DNA of 64,000 nucleotides from Massilia forsythiae (GCF_012849555.1 NZ_CP051685.1:5766001-5830000); one strand, 5' to 3'; counted from the first letter of the stretch, positions 44,362-53,220 are shown. The notes: a model not told the origin generated them from the letters alone. Made by a program: numbers and translations.

Positions 44362-45734
44362 CATCCCGCCGAAACTTCATCACCGGCGCCGCCATGGCCG
44401 GCGCCGCGGCCGTGAGCAAGGCCGCCATGGGCGCGGTACCCGAAGCGCCGCAGCAATCCTCGGCGGCCACCGTGCCGCCCCCGCCGCCGCCCAACGGCCG
44501 TCCCTACAACCCGGTGGTCACGCCCAACGGCTGGAGCCTGCCGTGGCGCATGAAGGACAACGTCAAGGAATTCCACCTGGTGGCCGAACCCGTGGTGCGC
44601 GAGATCGCCCCCGGCATGAAGGCCAACCTGTGGGGCTACAACGGCCAGAGCCCCGGCCCGACCATCGAGGTGGTCGAGGGCGACCGCGTGCGCATCTTCG
44701 TCACCAACCGCCTGCCGGAAATCACCAGCATCCACTGGCACGGCCAGCTGCTGCCGAACGGCATGGACGGCGTGTCCGGCCTGACCCAGCCGCCGATCGC
44801 GCCCGGTAAAACCTTCGTCTATGAATTCACGGCGCGCCACGCCGGCACCTTCATGTACCACCCGCACGCCGACGAAATGGCGCAGATCGGCATGGGCATG
44901 ATGGGGTTCTGGGTCACGCACCCGAAGGACCCGCGCCAGCACGCGGTCGACCGCGACTTCGTGTTCCTGCTGAACGCCTACGACATCGAGCCGGGCGCCT
45001 ACACGCCCAACGTCAACACCATGCTCGACTTTAATATCTGGACCATCAACAGCCGCGCCTTCCCCGGCACCGACGCGCTGGCGGTGCGCAAGGACGACCG
45101 CGTGCGCATCCGCATCGGCAACCTGTCGATGACCAACCATCCGTTCCACATCCATGGCCACCGCATGGAAGTGGCCGGCACCGACGGCGGCTGGATCGCG
45201 CCGGCGGCGCGCTGGCCGGAAGTCACGGTCGACATCGGCGTGGGCCAGATGCGCGCGCTCGAATTCACGGCCGACGCGCCCGGCGACTGGCCGTTCCACT
45301 GCCACAAGTCGCACCACACGATGAACGCCATGGGCCACGACGTGCCGAACCTGATCGGCGTCGACCACCGCGGCGTGGCGCGCAAGATCAACGACCTGGT
45401 GCCGGGCTACATGGTCATGGGCGACAAGGGCGTCTCGATGGGCGGCATGCGCATGCCGCTGCCGGAAAACACGCTGCCGATGATGGACGGCCAAGGCCCG
45501 TTCGGCGGGATCGAGATGGGCGGCATGTTCACCACCATCAAGGTACGCGAAGGCCTGGCGCGCGGCGACTACCGCGACCCCGGCTGGTACGCGCATCCGC
45601 AGGGGACGGTGGCGCGCGAGTGGACCGGGCCGGCGCCGGAACCGGTGCGGGCGGCCGCCGCGCCGGCGGCACCGGACGAACCGGTGGCGAACGTCAAGCG
45701 CGGCGACGGGCACACGATGCACGACGGACATTGA
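44358..45734 (+). CDS. Multicopper oxidase, copper-resistance type
   Basis: 458 residues; ATG overlaps the upstream stop by 4 bp. A Tat-like signal (SRRNFITGAAMAGAA) fits export of a folded copper enzyme. All copper ligands are visible: IHWHGQ, YHPHADEM, HPFHIHGH and PFHCHKSHHTMNAM. The sequence has only two plastocyanin-type domains of normal size plus a Met/His-rich tail (GGMRMP, DGHTMHDGH), so it is shorter than CopA/CueO of three domains. Probably oxidises Cu(I) to the less toxic Cu(II) in the periplasm. Confidence 0.9.
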   Translation: MTSRRNFITGAAMAGAAAVSKAAMGAVPEAPQQSSAATVPPPPPPNGRPYNPVVTPNGWSLPWRMKDNVKEFHLVAEPVVREIAPGMKANLWGYNGQSPGPTIEVVEGDRVRIFVTNRLPEITSIHWHGQLLPNGMDGVSGLTQPPIAPGKTFVYEFTARHAGTFMYHPHADEMAQIGMGMMGFWVTHPKDPRQHAVDRDFVFLLNAYDIEPGAYTPNVNTMLDFNIWTINSRAFPGTDALAVRKDDRVRIRIGNLSMTNHPFHIHGHRMEVAGTDGGWIAPAARWPEVTVDIGVGQMRALEFTADAPGDWPFHCHKSHHTMNAMGHDVPNLIGVDHRGVARKINDLVPGYMVMGDKGVSMGGMRMPLPENTLPMMDGQGPFGGIEMGGMFTTIKVREGLARGDYRDPGWYAHPQGTVAREWTGPAPEPVRAAAAPAAPDEPVANVKRGDGHTMHDGH

Positions 45735-45757
45735 CGCCCGGCCGGCGCCGGCAGGGC

Positions 45758-46006
45758 TTACTTCTTGCCCTTGCCGATCTCGCGCCAATCGGTTTCGTTG
45801 ACTTCCACGTCGAATTTCTTCGCCGCGGCGCGGATGTGCTTCCAGGCCTCGTCGCGCTCGTGGTCCGTCACGCCCTGCACCTGGTTGAAGCGGGCGATGG
45901 CATTGCGCACGTGGCTGGCGTCTTCCAGCGGTTCCTTGCGCTGCTTGGGAAAAGCGAACTGCTTGGCGGACATGTCGTCGCGGTCTTCCTGGTCCAGCTT
46001 GCTCAT
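45758..46006 (-). CDS. Small DUF6582-like hypothetical protein
   Basis: 82 residues, charged, no signal. LDQEDRDDMSAKQFAFPKQRKEPLED followed by ASHVRNAIARFNQVQGV and a basic C-terminus matches a widespread family of small proteins often near phage or stress genes (DUF6582). Function unknown. Convergent with the copper operon, divergent from the EF-G-like gene. Confidence 0.75.
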   Translation of the reverse strand: MSKLDQEDRDDMSAKQFAFPKQRKEPLEDASHVRNAIARFNQVQGVTDHERDEAWKHIRAAAKKFDVEVNETDWREIGKGKK

Positions 46007-46162
46007 GATGGCTCCCGGTGTCGATGCAAGAGGACCCGATTATGCATGTTCGGCCGCTGCGGCGGCGGACGCCTGGCGCTGGCAGGCGCGAACGTGATGG
46101 CATGCCGATGCCGGTCCTGCTATCCTCGGTGAAGAGCAACTTCGATCCGGATACGCCAGCCC

Positions 46163-46573
46163 ATGGAATTCGCGTTATTCATGCAGGGCCCACGCGGCGC
46201 CGCCGTTACCAAGGCTCATGCCGGTGCAGGACGCTACGTCCGGCAGAACGGCCCTCCAGGACGTTTCGGTGTGATCGACCTGATCGTCGAACCGTGCGCC
46301 AAGGCGTCACTGGGCTGCTTCCTGAGCTGGGAAGTCGCGGAAGAAAAGATTCCGCTGATTTACCTCGACGGTGTCATTTCAGGGATCAAGAGAGTACTCG
46401 CAGACGAATCCTGCTCGGCGGATCGACTTTACGATACCCGCATCCGGGTTGTCGACGGGGCATTCCATGAAACGGATTCGAAGCTGAGCTGCTATTACGT
46501 CGCTACGATCCTCGCTTTCAGGTCGGCCCTCCGGGAAGCTGGAATCTATACGCAGCCGTCACCGGATGCTTGA
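46163..46573 (+). CDS. Free-standing protein resembling EF-G domain IV
   Basis: 136 residues from ATG 46163. Residues about 30-125 align by eye with domain IV of elongation factor G: GPPGRFGVIDL for GGRGQYGHV-type, IPLIYLDGVISGI for the IPxxYxxAVxxGI segment, and VVDGAFHETDS for LxDGSYHxVDS. The GTPase domain and domains II, III and V are absent. Domain IV is the tip that enters the ribosomal A site, so a small ribosome-binding factor is conceivable; a degenerate EF-G fragment is the alternative, but start, length and stop look intact. No similar gene lies nearby. Confidence 0.6.
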   Translation: MEFALFMQGPRGAAVTKAHAGAGRYVRQNGPPGRFGVIDLIVEPCAKASLGCFLSWEVAEEKIPLIYLDGVISGIKRVLADESCSADRLYDTRIRVVDGAFHETDSKLSCYYVATILAFRSALREAGIYTQPSPDA

Positions 46574-46638
46574 CGGCTCCCATGACCGGACAAGGCTCGA
46601 TTGCGTGAACGCACCCGATCTCGCTCACGATCTTGAAC

Positions 46639-46667
46639 AAAAAAGGGACCGATCGCAAGCCGGTCTC
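46639..46667 (-). terminator. Terminator of the GGDEF/EAL gene
   Basis: Minus strand: GAGACCG-loop-CGGTCCC (one mismatch) followed by TTTTTT; the hairpin overlaps the stop codon. Confidence 0.6.
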
Positions 46668-48951
46668 ACACGCCGGATGTTTCGTACTGTGCCTGCGCCG
46701 GCAAAGCCGCTGCACCGGCCGGCGTGGATGGGGCGATGCCCAGCCGCTCGAGCACCTGCCCCAGCGGCATCGGCCGGTGGTACAGGAAGCCCTGCATGTG
46801 CGGCTGCCCGTGCTCGGCCAGGTAGCTGGCCTGCGCTTGCGTTTCGATGCCTTCCGCGACCACGCGCAGGCCGAGGTGGCCGGCCATGGACAGAATCGAC
46901 TGCACGATCGCGGTGCCGTTGACGTCGTGCGGGGTGCCGTGCATGAAGCTCTTGTCGATCTTCAGTTCGTACAGCGGCATCTGGCGCAGGTAGGCCAGGT
47001 TCGAATAGCCGGTGCCGAAGTCGTCGACCGAGAAGCGGATGCCGAGTCCGGCCAGCTCGCGCATGCGCACGATGGTCTGGCCGATGTCCTCGATCAGCAG
47101 GCCCTCGGTGACCTCGAAGATGAGCTGGTGCGGCGGCGCGCCGGTCTCGGCCAGCACGGCGCGCACTTGCTGCACGAAGTCCGGCTGGCGGAACTGCAGC
47201 GGGCTGACGTTGATCGACAGCGGCATCGCGTGCCCTGCCGCGGCCAGCGCCAGCCAGGCCTCGCAGGCCTGGCGCAGCGCCCAATGCCCCAGCGAGACGA
47301 TCATGCCGCTCGATTCCGCCACCGGGATGAAGATGTCCGGCCGCACCATGCTGCCGTCGGCGCGGCGCCAGCGCATCAGCAGTTCGGCGCCGGCCGGCGC
47401 GCCGCGGTGGTCGACCTGCAGCTGCAGGTGCATCGCCAGTTCGCCGTTGTCCAGCGCCAGCGCCAGGTCGCGCTCCAGCGTCAGCTTGTCCTGGGCGTCG
47501 GCCAGCATGGCGCGCTCGAACAGCACCACGCCGTTGCGGCCGGCGGCCTTGGCATGGTACATCGCGGTGTCGGCCTCGCGCAGCAGGTCGTGGGCGCTGG
47601 CGCCGGGCGTGAGCGACAGCGCCACGCCGATGCTGGAAGCGATCTGGTAGGCCTGGCCTTCCAGATCGAGCGGCGCGGCCAGCGTGCTGCGCACCAGGTC
47701 GGCCATCGCCATGGCGGCGCCGGCGGCGGCAGCCGCATCCGTGCCGAGTCCCTCCAGCAGGACCACGAATTCGTCGCCGCCGATGCGTGCCACGGTGTCG
47801 CTCACGCGCACCGCCTGGCCCAGGCGGCGCGCGGCGTGCTGCAGCAGCGCGTCGCCGGTGGCGTGGCCGCGCGCATCGTTGACGTCCTTGAACTTGTCGA
47901 GGTCCAGGTACAGCACGGCGCCCAGGTCGCTGCCCGCGCGCGCCTGCTCCACCACCGCGCCCAGCCGCTCCATCAGCAGGCGCCGGTTGGGCAGGCCGGT
48001 CAGCACGTCGTAGAAGGCCAGGCGGTGGATGGCGTCGGCCGCGGTGCGGCGTTCGGTGATGTCGCGTCCGACGATCACCCAGTGGCTGTGGCGCTCGCCG
48101 GAACGGGCGAACGGGACCATCTCGATCTCGACCCAGAACGCGTCGCCGCCACGCGTATAGATCATCAGTTCGGTGTTGCAGGGCTGGCCCGACGCCATCG
48201 CCTGGTGGATGCGCGCGATCGCGGCCTGGTCGGTGCCCGGCCCCTGCAGCACGGTCAGGTCGTGTCCGACGATCGCCTCGCGCGCGTAGCCGGTGCGGCG
48301 CAAAAAAGCGTCGTTGGCGAAGGTGACCGGTTGCGCGGCCCCTTCGCTATCGGCGGCCTTGGCGATCAGCACCATGTCGTTCAGGCGCGATACCGCCGCC
48401 GAGGTCAGCTCCAGTTCGCCCAGGGACTTCGCCAGGCCCTGCAGCAGCGTGCTGCAGGTCAGGCTCAGCATGGCGCCCACGGTGGTGTAGTTGATGGCGG
48501 CGACCATCGAGGCCTTGAGGGGATCGTGCTCCCAGCCCGGCACGCTCAGGCTGATGTGGCCGGTGGCGCCGAGGGCGACCAGGGACACCGCGCCCAGCGC
48601 CAGCGACAGCATGGCCGGGCGCAGGCTGAGCAGGATGGATGCGATGAGGGGCGGCCCCAGCAGGTAGCTGAAGCTGGCCGGGCCGATCGACAGCAGCAAG
48701 GCGATCGACAGCACGTACACGACCCCGAGGAAATTCAGGACGCGGGTGTTGTACGACAGCTGCTTGAGGCGCCAGATGACGAAGATCCACACCAGCGCGA
48801 TCGAGTCGGCCAGCGCCACCGGCCACAGGCCCTGCTTGACGAGGAACGGGATGATGGCGAGGGTCGAGATGGCGCCGACCACCAGTACGACGGACAGCAG
48901 GGACGCAAAAATGCGTTCGCGCCAGCTGGCGATATCGTTGACATTGACCAT
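46666..48951 (-). CDS. Membrane-bound PAS-GGDEF-EAL c-di-GMP enzyme
   Basis: 761 residues. About five to six N-terminal helices (15-175), PAS with PAC about 190-310, GGDEF about 315-475 with intact IGGDEF and an RVSD I-site, EAL about 490-735. The EAL motif reads ELL (AELLMRW) with the key Glu kept, and the other catalytic segments NVSPLQF, FEVTE, DDFGTGYS, KIDKSF and VAEGIET are intact. Both activities are therefore possible; which dominates cannot be told. Transcribed divergently from the blaI-like gene over 184 bp. Confidence 0.92.
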   Translation of the reverse strand: MVNVNDIASWRERIFASLLSVVLVVGAISTLAIIPFLVKQGLWPVALADSIALVWIFVIWRLKQLSYNTRVLNFLGVVYVLSIALLLSIGPASFSYLLGPPLIASILLSLRPAMLSLALGAVSLVALGATGHISLSVPGWEHDPLKASMVAAINYTTVGAMLSLTCSTLLQGLAKSLGELELTSAAVSRLNDMVLIAKAADSEGAAQPVTFANDAFLRRTGYAREAIVGHDLTVLQGPGTDQAAIARIHQAMASGQPCNTELMIYTRGGDAFWVEIEMVPFARSGERHSHWVIVGRDITERRTAADAIHRLAFYDVLTGLPNRRLLMERLGAVVEQARAGSDLGAVLYLDLDKFKDVNDARGHATGDALLQHAARRLGQAVRVSDTVARIGGDEFVVLLEGLGTDAAAAAGAAMAMADLVRSTLAAPLDLEGQAYQIASSIGVALSLTPGASAHDLLREADTAMYHAKAAGRNGVVLFERAMLADAQDKLTLERDLALALDNGELAMHLQLQVDHRGAPAGAELLMRWRRADGSMVRPDIFIPVAESSGMIVSLGHWALRQACEAWLALAAAGHAMPLSINVSPLQFRQPDFVQQVRAVLAETGAPPHQLIFEVTEGLLIEDIGQTIVRMRELAGLGIRFSVDDFGTGYSNLAYLRQMPLYELKIDKSFMHGTPHDVNGTAIVQSILSMAGHLGLRVVAEGIETQAQASYLAEHGQPHMQGFLYHRPMPLGQVLERLGIAPSTPAGAAALPAQAQYETSGV

Positions 48952-49068
48952 GGAAGCTCGGATGGGGGCACCAAACGTGTCGCCGGCGCGGAGGCTAGTT
49001 ACAATCCAGCATTGTATATTTCGCAGGTGAAATTGTCACGCGATTTATTGCTGTTCGCAATCATTATG

Positions 49069-49100
49069 CGACAATTGACAACAGTGCGACACCTGTCGCA
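49069..49100. promoter_or_regulatory. Candidate BlaI-type operator
   Basis: TGCGACA occurs at 49069 and again at 49085, where it forms a perfect dyad TGCGAC-acct-GTCGCA (49085-49100). It lies in the 184-bp gap between the divergent GGDEF/EAL and blaI-like genes, 36 bp before blaI. BlaI/MecI regulators bind short dyads and normally repress their own operon. Confidence 0.5.
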
Positions 49101-49135
49101 AAATTGCTTCATTCGTCACATGCTGGAGTCCTGCC

Positions 49136-49534
49136 ATGGCTGTCCCTTCGATCTCCGAACTGAGCCTGTTGAAAGCCTTGTGGCGTCGCCAGCCGCTGAG
49201 CGCGCGCGAAATCCACGAGCAGGTCGCCGACGAACTCGGCTGGTCGTTTTCCTCGACCCGCAAGACCCTCGAGCGCATGCTGGAAAAAGGCATGGTGGCG
49301 CAGCAGCAGCGCCATGGCGTGCAGGTGTACGAGGCGGTGCCGGACAAGGTCGACACGCTGGCCGCCTTCGCCCACGACTTCGGCAAGCGCGTGATGGAGA
49401 TCGACACGCCGCTGCCGGTGACCATGTTCACCGGCAGCAAGCTGGTCGACCGCCAGGAACTGGCGCGCCTGGAACAGTTGCTGCAGGATTGGCCGGATGA
49501 CGAAGCGCCAGGCAGCAAGGACGGCGGCGCATGA
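49136..49534 (+). CDS. blaI: BlaI/MecI/CopY family repressor
   Basis: 132 residues. Winged helix-turn-helix over about 1-75 (ISELSLLKALWRRQPLSAREI, SFSSTRKTLERMLEKGMV) followed by a dimerisation domain. In this family a BlaR1-type protease signals inactivation of the repressor on beta-lactam exposure. The stop overlaps the blaR1-like start by 4 bp. Expected to repress the four-gene operon and perhaps the divergent c-di-GMP gene. Confidence 0.9.
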   Translation: MAVPSISELSLLKALWRRQPLSAREIHEQVADELGWSFSSTRKTLERMLEKGMVAQQQRHGVQVYEAVPDKVDTLAAFAHDFGKRVMEIDTPLPVTMFTGSKLVDRQELARLEQLLQDWPDDEAPGSKDGGA

Positions 49535-51408
49535 GCGGCATCGACCTGTTCGCGCTGCGCTTCGGGCTGGCCGCGCTGGCCAGCCTGGGCGCCGGACTCG
49601 GGGTATGGGCATTGGCGACCATCGGCATGCGCCTGCTGCCGACGCTGGCGCTGCAGCGCTCGGCCTGGCTGCTGGGCCAGCTGACCGTGGCCGCCGCCTT
49701 TGCATCCGTGCTGCTGCCGCACGGCGACGGCCTGCGCATGGTGCCGGCGATCGCCATCGACGAGCTGGCCGGCATGCCGGCGGGTGCGCCGGCCGCGCCG
49801 GCTCCGGCGTCCGCGCCGGCCGCGGCGGCGTTGGCGGCGCCGGCAACGCCGCCAGCCACGCCGGCCTGGCCGGTGCTCGCGGCGCGCGCCTGGTGCGCCG
49901 CCTACCTGCTCGGCCTGGCGCACGCGGCCTGGAGACTGGCGCGCGGACAGCGCCTGCTGGCACGCCTGGCCGGCGCCGGCCGCCGCCTGGCGCCGGGCGG
50001 GTCGCCGGCCTGCCTGCACGACGGCGTGGCGGTGATCGAAGTCGATGCGCCGGTCTCGCCCATGCTGCTCGGTCCGTTCAAGCCGCGCCTGCTGCTGCCC
50101 CTGCACCTGCGCGCCTTCGAACCGCTGCAGCAGCAACTGATCGTCGCCCACGAACTGACCCACCTGCGGCGCGGCGACCTGCACTGGAGCGCGGCGTGCG
50201 TGCTGCTGCAGGCGCTGTTCTGGTTCAATCCGGCGATGCGGGTGCTGGGCGCCGGGCTGGTGCAGGCGCAGGAACTCGGCTGCGACCGCGACGTGCTGCG
50301 CGGCCGCCCGCCGGCGCAGCGCAAGGCCTATGCCATGGCGCTGCTGGCGCAGCTCAGGCTGCAGCACCCGGCCAACGCCGCGGGGCTGGCGTTCGGCGCC
50401 GGCGCCGCCGGCATGAGTGGCGACATGCTGGGCGCGCGCATGGCATTGATCCGCGATCCGGCGCGCGCCCGGCACGGCCGCCTGCGCAGTGCGGGAGCGC
50501 GCGCCGCCGCCGTGGCCGCCCTCGCCGTGCTGCTGGGCGCCGGCCTGATGCTGCAGCCGGCACTGGACGGAGATGCCGGCCCTGCCCCAGGCAGCGCGCC
50601 GGCGCGTGCAGGCGCGCACACCGGCATGAATCTCAGCACCGGCACCAGCACCGGCACGGCCGCGGCGGCGCCGCTGCACTGCATCGAACTGGTCGATGCC
50701 GCCAGCGCACGCCCCCTGCTGCGCCAGGGCCAGTGCGACACCCGCATCACGCCCGCCTCCACCTTCAACATCGCGGTCAGCCTGATGGGCTTCGACGCCG
50801 GCATCCTGCGCGACGAGCACACCCCGCGGCTGCCGTACGCGCCCGGCTATGCCGACTGGAACGCCAGCTGGCGCGCCAGCACCGACCCCACCAGCTGGAT
50901 CGGGAATTCGAACGTGTGGTATGCCCAGCGCGTGGTCGAAGGCATCGGCGCGGCCGCTGTCCAGCGCTACGTCGACGGCTTCGGCTACGGCAACCGCGAC
51001 CTGTCCGGCGACCATGCCGGCGCGGACGGCAAGCTGCCGGCCTGGGTCGGCTCGACCCTGCAGATCTCGGCGACTGAGCAGGCGGCCTTTTTGCGCAAGG
51101 TGGTCAGGCGCGAACTGCCGCTCCAGCCGCGCGCCTACGAGATGACGGCGCGCCTGCTGCGCCTGCCGGGCCTGGTGGACGGCTGGACGGTGCACGGCAA
51201 GACCGGCACCGCCTCGCCGCGCCGGGCGGACGGCAGCGAAGACCCCGGCCACGCCTACGGCTGGTTCGTCGGTTGGGCCAGCAAGGACGGCCGCGATGTG
51301 GTGTTCGCCGAGCTGGCGCTGGTGCCGACGCAGGAAGGCAGCTACGCCGGCCCGCGCGTGCGCGACGATTTCCTGCGCCGCTTGCCTGCGCGCCTGCGCG
51401 CCTTGTGA
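49531..51408 (+). CDS. blaR1: BlaR1-like sensor: M56 metalloprotease fused to a class D beta-lactamase-like domain lacking the active-site Lys
   Basis: 625 residues. Helices near 10-35 and 45-65, an Ala/Pro loop, then the M56 zinc-protease region with HELTH (207-211) and a distal acidic ligand region (ELGCDRD). A further helix about 325-345 leads to a C-terminal class D domain (about 380-620). Its motifs are Ser410-T-F-Asn413 where family members have STFK/STYK, SNV (460-462), YGN (486-488) and KTG (557-559). Loss of the lysine, normally carboxylated, would impair acylation or change its kinetics. Coupled to blaI by 4 bp; the MBL gene begins 40 bp on. Confidence 0.88.
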   Translation: MSGIDLFALRFGLAALASLGAGLGVWALATIGMRLLPTLALQRSAWLLGQLTVAAAFASVLLPHGDGLRMVPAIAIDELAGMPAGAPAAPAPASAPAAAALAAPATPPATPAWPVLAARAWCAAYLLGLAHAAWRLARGQRLLARLAGAGRRLAPGGSPACLHDGVAVIEVDAPVSPMLLGPFKPRLLLPLHLRAFEPLQQQLIVAHELTHLRRGDLHWSAACVLLQALFWFNPAMRVLGAGLVQAQELGCDRDVLRGRPPAQRKAYAMALLAQLRLQHPANAAGLAFGAGAAGMSGDMLGARMALIRDPARARHGRLRSAGARAAAVAALAVLLGAGLMLQPALDGDAGPAPGSAPARAGAHTGMNLSTGTSTGTAAAAPLHCIELVDAASARPLLRQGQCDTRITPASTFNIAVSLMGFDAGILRDEHTPRLPYAPGYADWNASWRASTDPTSWIGNSNVWYAQRVVEGIGAAAVQRYVDGFGYGNRDLSGDHAGADGKLPAWVGSTLQISATEQAAFLRKVVRRELPLQPRAYEMTARLLRLPGLVDGWTVHGKTGTASPRRADGSEDPGHAYGWFVGWASKDGRDVVFAELALVPTQEGSYAGPRVRDDFLRRLPARLRAL

Positions 51409-51448
51409 CGCCCGGCGCGCCCTTCATCCACTTCCACGCCAGCCACCG

Positions 51449-52405
51449 ATGACCCACATGACGCCATCCCGCGATGCGCTCGCCGCTTCCCTGCCGCTGC
51501 CGTTTGCCACCCTCTTGCGCGGCGCTTTCCTTTGCGCCGCCCTGCTGCCGGCCGCACCGGCCACGGTGGCGGCGGCCGGCTGGGACGACCCGCAGCAACC
51601 GTTCGAGCTGTTCGGCGACACCTATTACGTCGGCACCCGCGGCCTGAGCGCGGTGCTGGTCACCTCGCCCGCCGGCCACGTCCTGATCGACGGCGCCGGT
51701 CCCAACGGCGCAGCGCAGATCGCGCGCCACGTGCGCCGCCTCGGTTTCCGCGTCGAGGACATCCGCTACATTCTGAATTCGCACGCCCATATCGACCACG
51801 CCGGCGGCATCGCCGCACTGCAGCGCCGGTCCGGCGCCACCGTGGTCGCCGGCGCGGCGGCGCTGCCGGTGCTGCAAAGCGGGCAGCCGGACCGCAACGA
51901 CCCGCAGGCGGCCAACCTGACGCCGATGCAGCCGGTCGCCGGGGTGCGCGCGATCGGCGACGGCGAGACGATCGCGCTCGGCCCGCTGCGCCTGACCGCG
52001 CACGCCACGCCCGGCCACACGCGCGGCGGCACCAGCTGGACCTGGCAGGCGCGCGCCGGCGCACGCACGGTGGACATGGTCTACGCCGACAGCTTGAACG
52101 CGATCGGCGACGACGCCTTCCGCTACGGCGGCAACACCCGCTATCCGGCGGCGCGCGCCGACATCGAGCGCTCCAGCGCGCTGCTCGCGGGCCTGCCCTG
52201 CGACATCCTGGTGTCCGCCCACCCCGAGCAGAGCGGCCTGTGGACGCGGCTGGCGCGCCGCGCCCGCTCCGGCCAGGCCGCCTTCATCGACCGCAACGCC
52301 TGCCGCGCCTACGCCGACGCAGCGCGCGCCCGGCTGCGCGACACGCTGGCGTCCGAGGCGGCCGCGGCGCACCGATCGATCACTGAAGGAGGAAGCCGGC
52401 GATGA
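51449..52405 (+). CDS. Subclass B3 metallo-beta-lactamase
   Basis: 318 residues (ATG 51458 alternative). Signal peptide ends near VAAAG. Zinc ligands of subclass B3 are complete: His112-x-His114-x-Asp116-His117 (SHAHIDH), His190 (GHTRGGTSW) and His258 (SAHPEQSG); B3 enzymes lack the Cys ligand of B1. Resembles THIN-B/L1-type enzymes of environmental bacteria. It hydrolyses beta-lactams including carbapenems in the periplasm. The stop overlaps the class D gene start by 4 bp. Position in a blaI/blaR1 operon implies induction. Confidence 0.93.
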   Translation: MTHMTPSRDALAASLPLPFATLLRGAFLCAALLPAAPATVAAAGWDDPQQPFELFGDTYYVGTRGLSAVLVTSPAGHVLIDGAGPNGAAQIARHVRRLGFRVEDIRYILNSHAHIDHAGGIAALQRRSGATVVAGAAALPVLQSGQPDRNDPQAANLTPMQPVAGVRAIGDGETIALGPLRLTAHATPGHTRGGTSWTWQARAGARTVDMVYADSLNAIGDDAFRYGGNTRYPAARADIERSSALLAGLPCDILVSAHPEQSGLWTRLARRARSGQAAFIDRNACRAYADAARARLRDTLASEAAAAHRSITEGGSRR

Positions 52406-53220
52406 CACAAGCGACGATGAAACAGACGACGATGAAACGATGGCTGGCAGGTGCCCTGCTGTGCGCCTGCGCGCTGGCGCACGGCGCCGAATGGAAGGAA
52501 GATGCGCGACTGGAACGCCTGTTCGGCGACCAGCACGTGCATGCCACCTTCATCGTGCACGACCTGGCCGCCGACACGTACACGGTGCACGACCGCCGCC
52601 GCGCCGAGACGCGCTACATCCCGGCATCGACCTTCAAGATTGCCAACAGCCTGATCGGCCTCGCCACGGGTGCGGTGGCCAGCGTCGACGAAGTGCTGCC
52701 CTACGGCGGCAAGCCGACCCGCCGCCCGGAATGGGCGCACGACATGTCGCTGCGCGACGCCATCCGCGTCTCCAACGTGCCGGTGTACCAGGGCCTGGCG
52801 CGGCGCATCGGCCTGGCGCGCATGCGCGAGGGGCTGCGCCGGCTCGACTACGGCAACATGGACCCGGGCACGGTGGTCGATACCTTCTGGCTGGAGGGAC
52901 CGTTGACGATCAGCGCGCTGGAACAGACCCGCTTCCTGGACAAGCTGGTGCAGGACCGCCTGCCGCTGCCGCAACCGGCGATGGCGGCCGTGCGCGCCAT
53001 CCTGCGCCAGGAAGGCGGCGCCGAGCTGTACGCCAAGACCGGCTGGGGCGTACGGCCCGATGCGGACGCCGACATCGGCTGGTGGGTCGGCTGGGTGGTC
53101 AAGGACGGCAAGGCCCATACCTTCGCCTTGAACCTGGACATTCCAGACGACGCCACCGGCGCCAAGCGCGTACTGCTGGGCCGGGCGGCCTTGCAGGCGC
53201 TCGGCCTGCTGTCGCCGTAA
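52402..53220 (+). CDS. Class D (OXA-type) beta-lactamase
   Basis: 272 residues. Signal peptide MKRWLAGALLCACALAHGA within a longer start; three ATGs lie close together. Complete class D motifs: Ser76-T-F-Lys79, Ser124-N-V, Y-G-N at 150-152 and Lys212-T-G; WLEGPLTISALEQ includes the omega-loop Trp. Therefore a likely active serine beta-lactamase. ATG overlaps the B3 gene stop by 4 bp. With the B3 enzyme it gives one operon two unrelated beta-lactam-hydrolysing mechanisms. Confidence 0.93.
   Translation: MTQATMKQTTMKRWLAGALLCACALAHGAEWKEDARLERLFGDQHVHATFIVHDLAADTYTVHDRRRAETRYIPASTFKIANSLIGLATGAVASVDEVLPYGGKPTRRPEWAHDMSLRDAIRVSNVPVYQGLARRIGLARMREGLRRLDYGNMDPGTVVDTFWLEGPLTISALEQTRFLDKLVQDRLPLPQPAMAAVRAILRQEGGAELYAKTGWGVRPDADADIGWWVGWVVKDGKAHTFALNLDIPDDATGAKRVLLGRAALQALGLLSP

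Noticed and set aside
46666..48951. Degenerate, inactive EAL domain because the motif reads ELL
   Set aside because: The metal-binding Glu is kept and the other catalytic segments (DDFGTGYS, FEVTE, VAEGIET) are intact, so inactivity is not supported.
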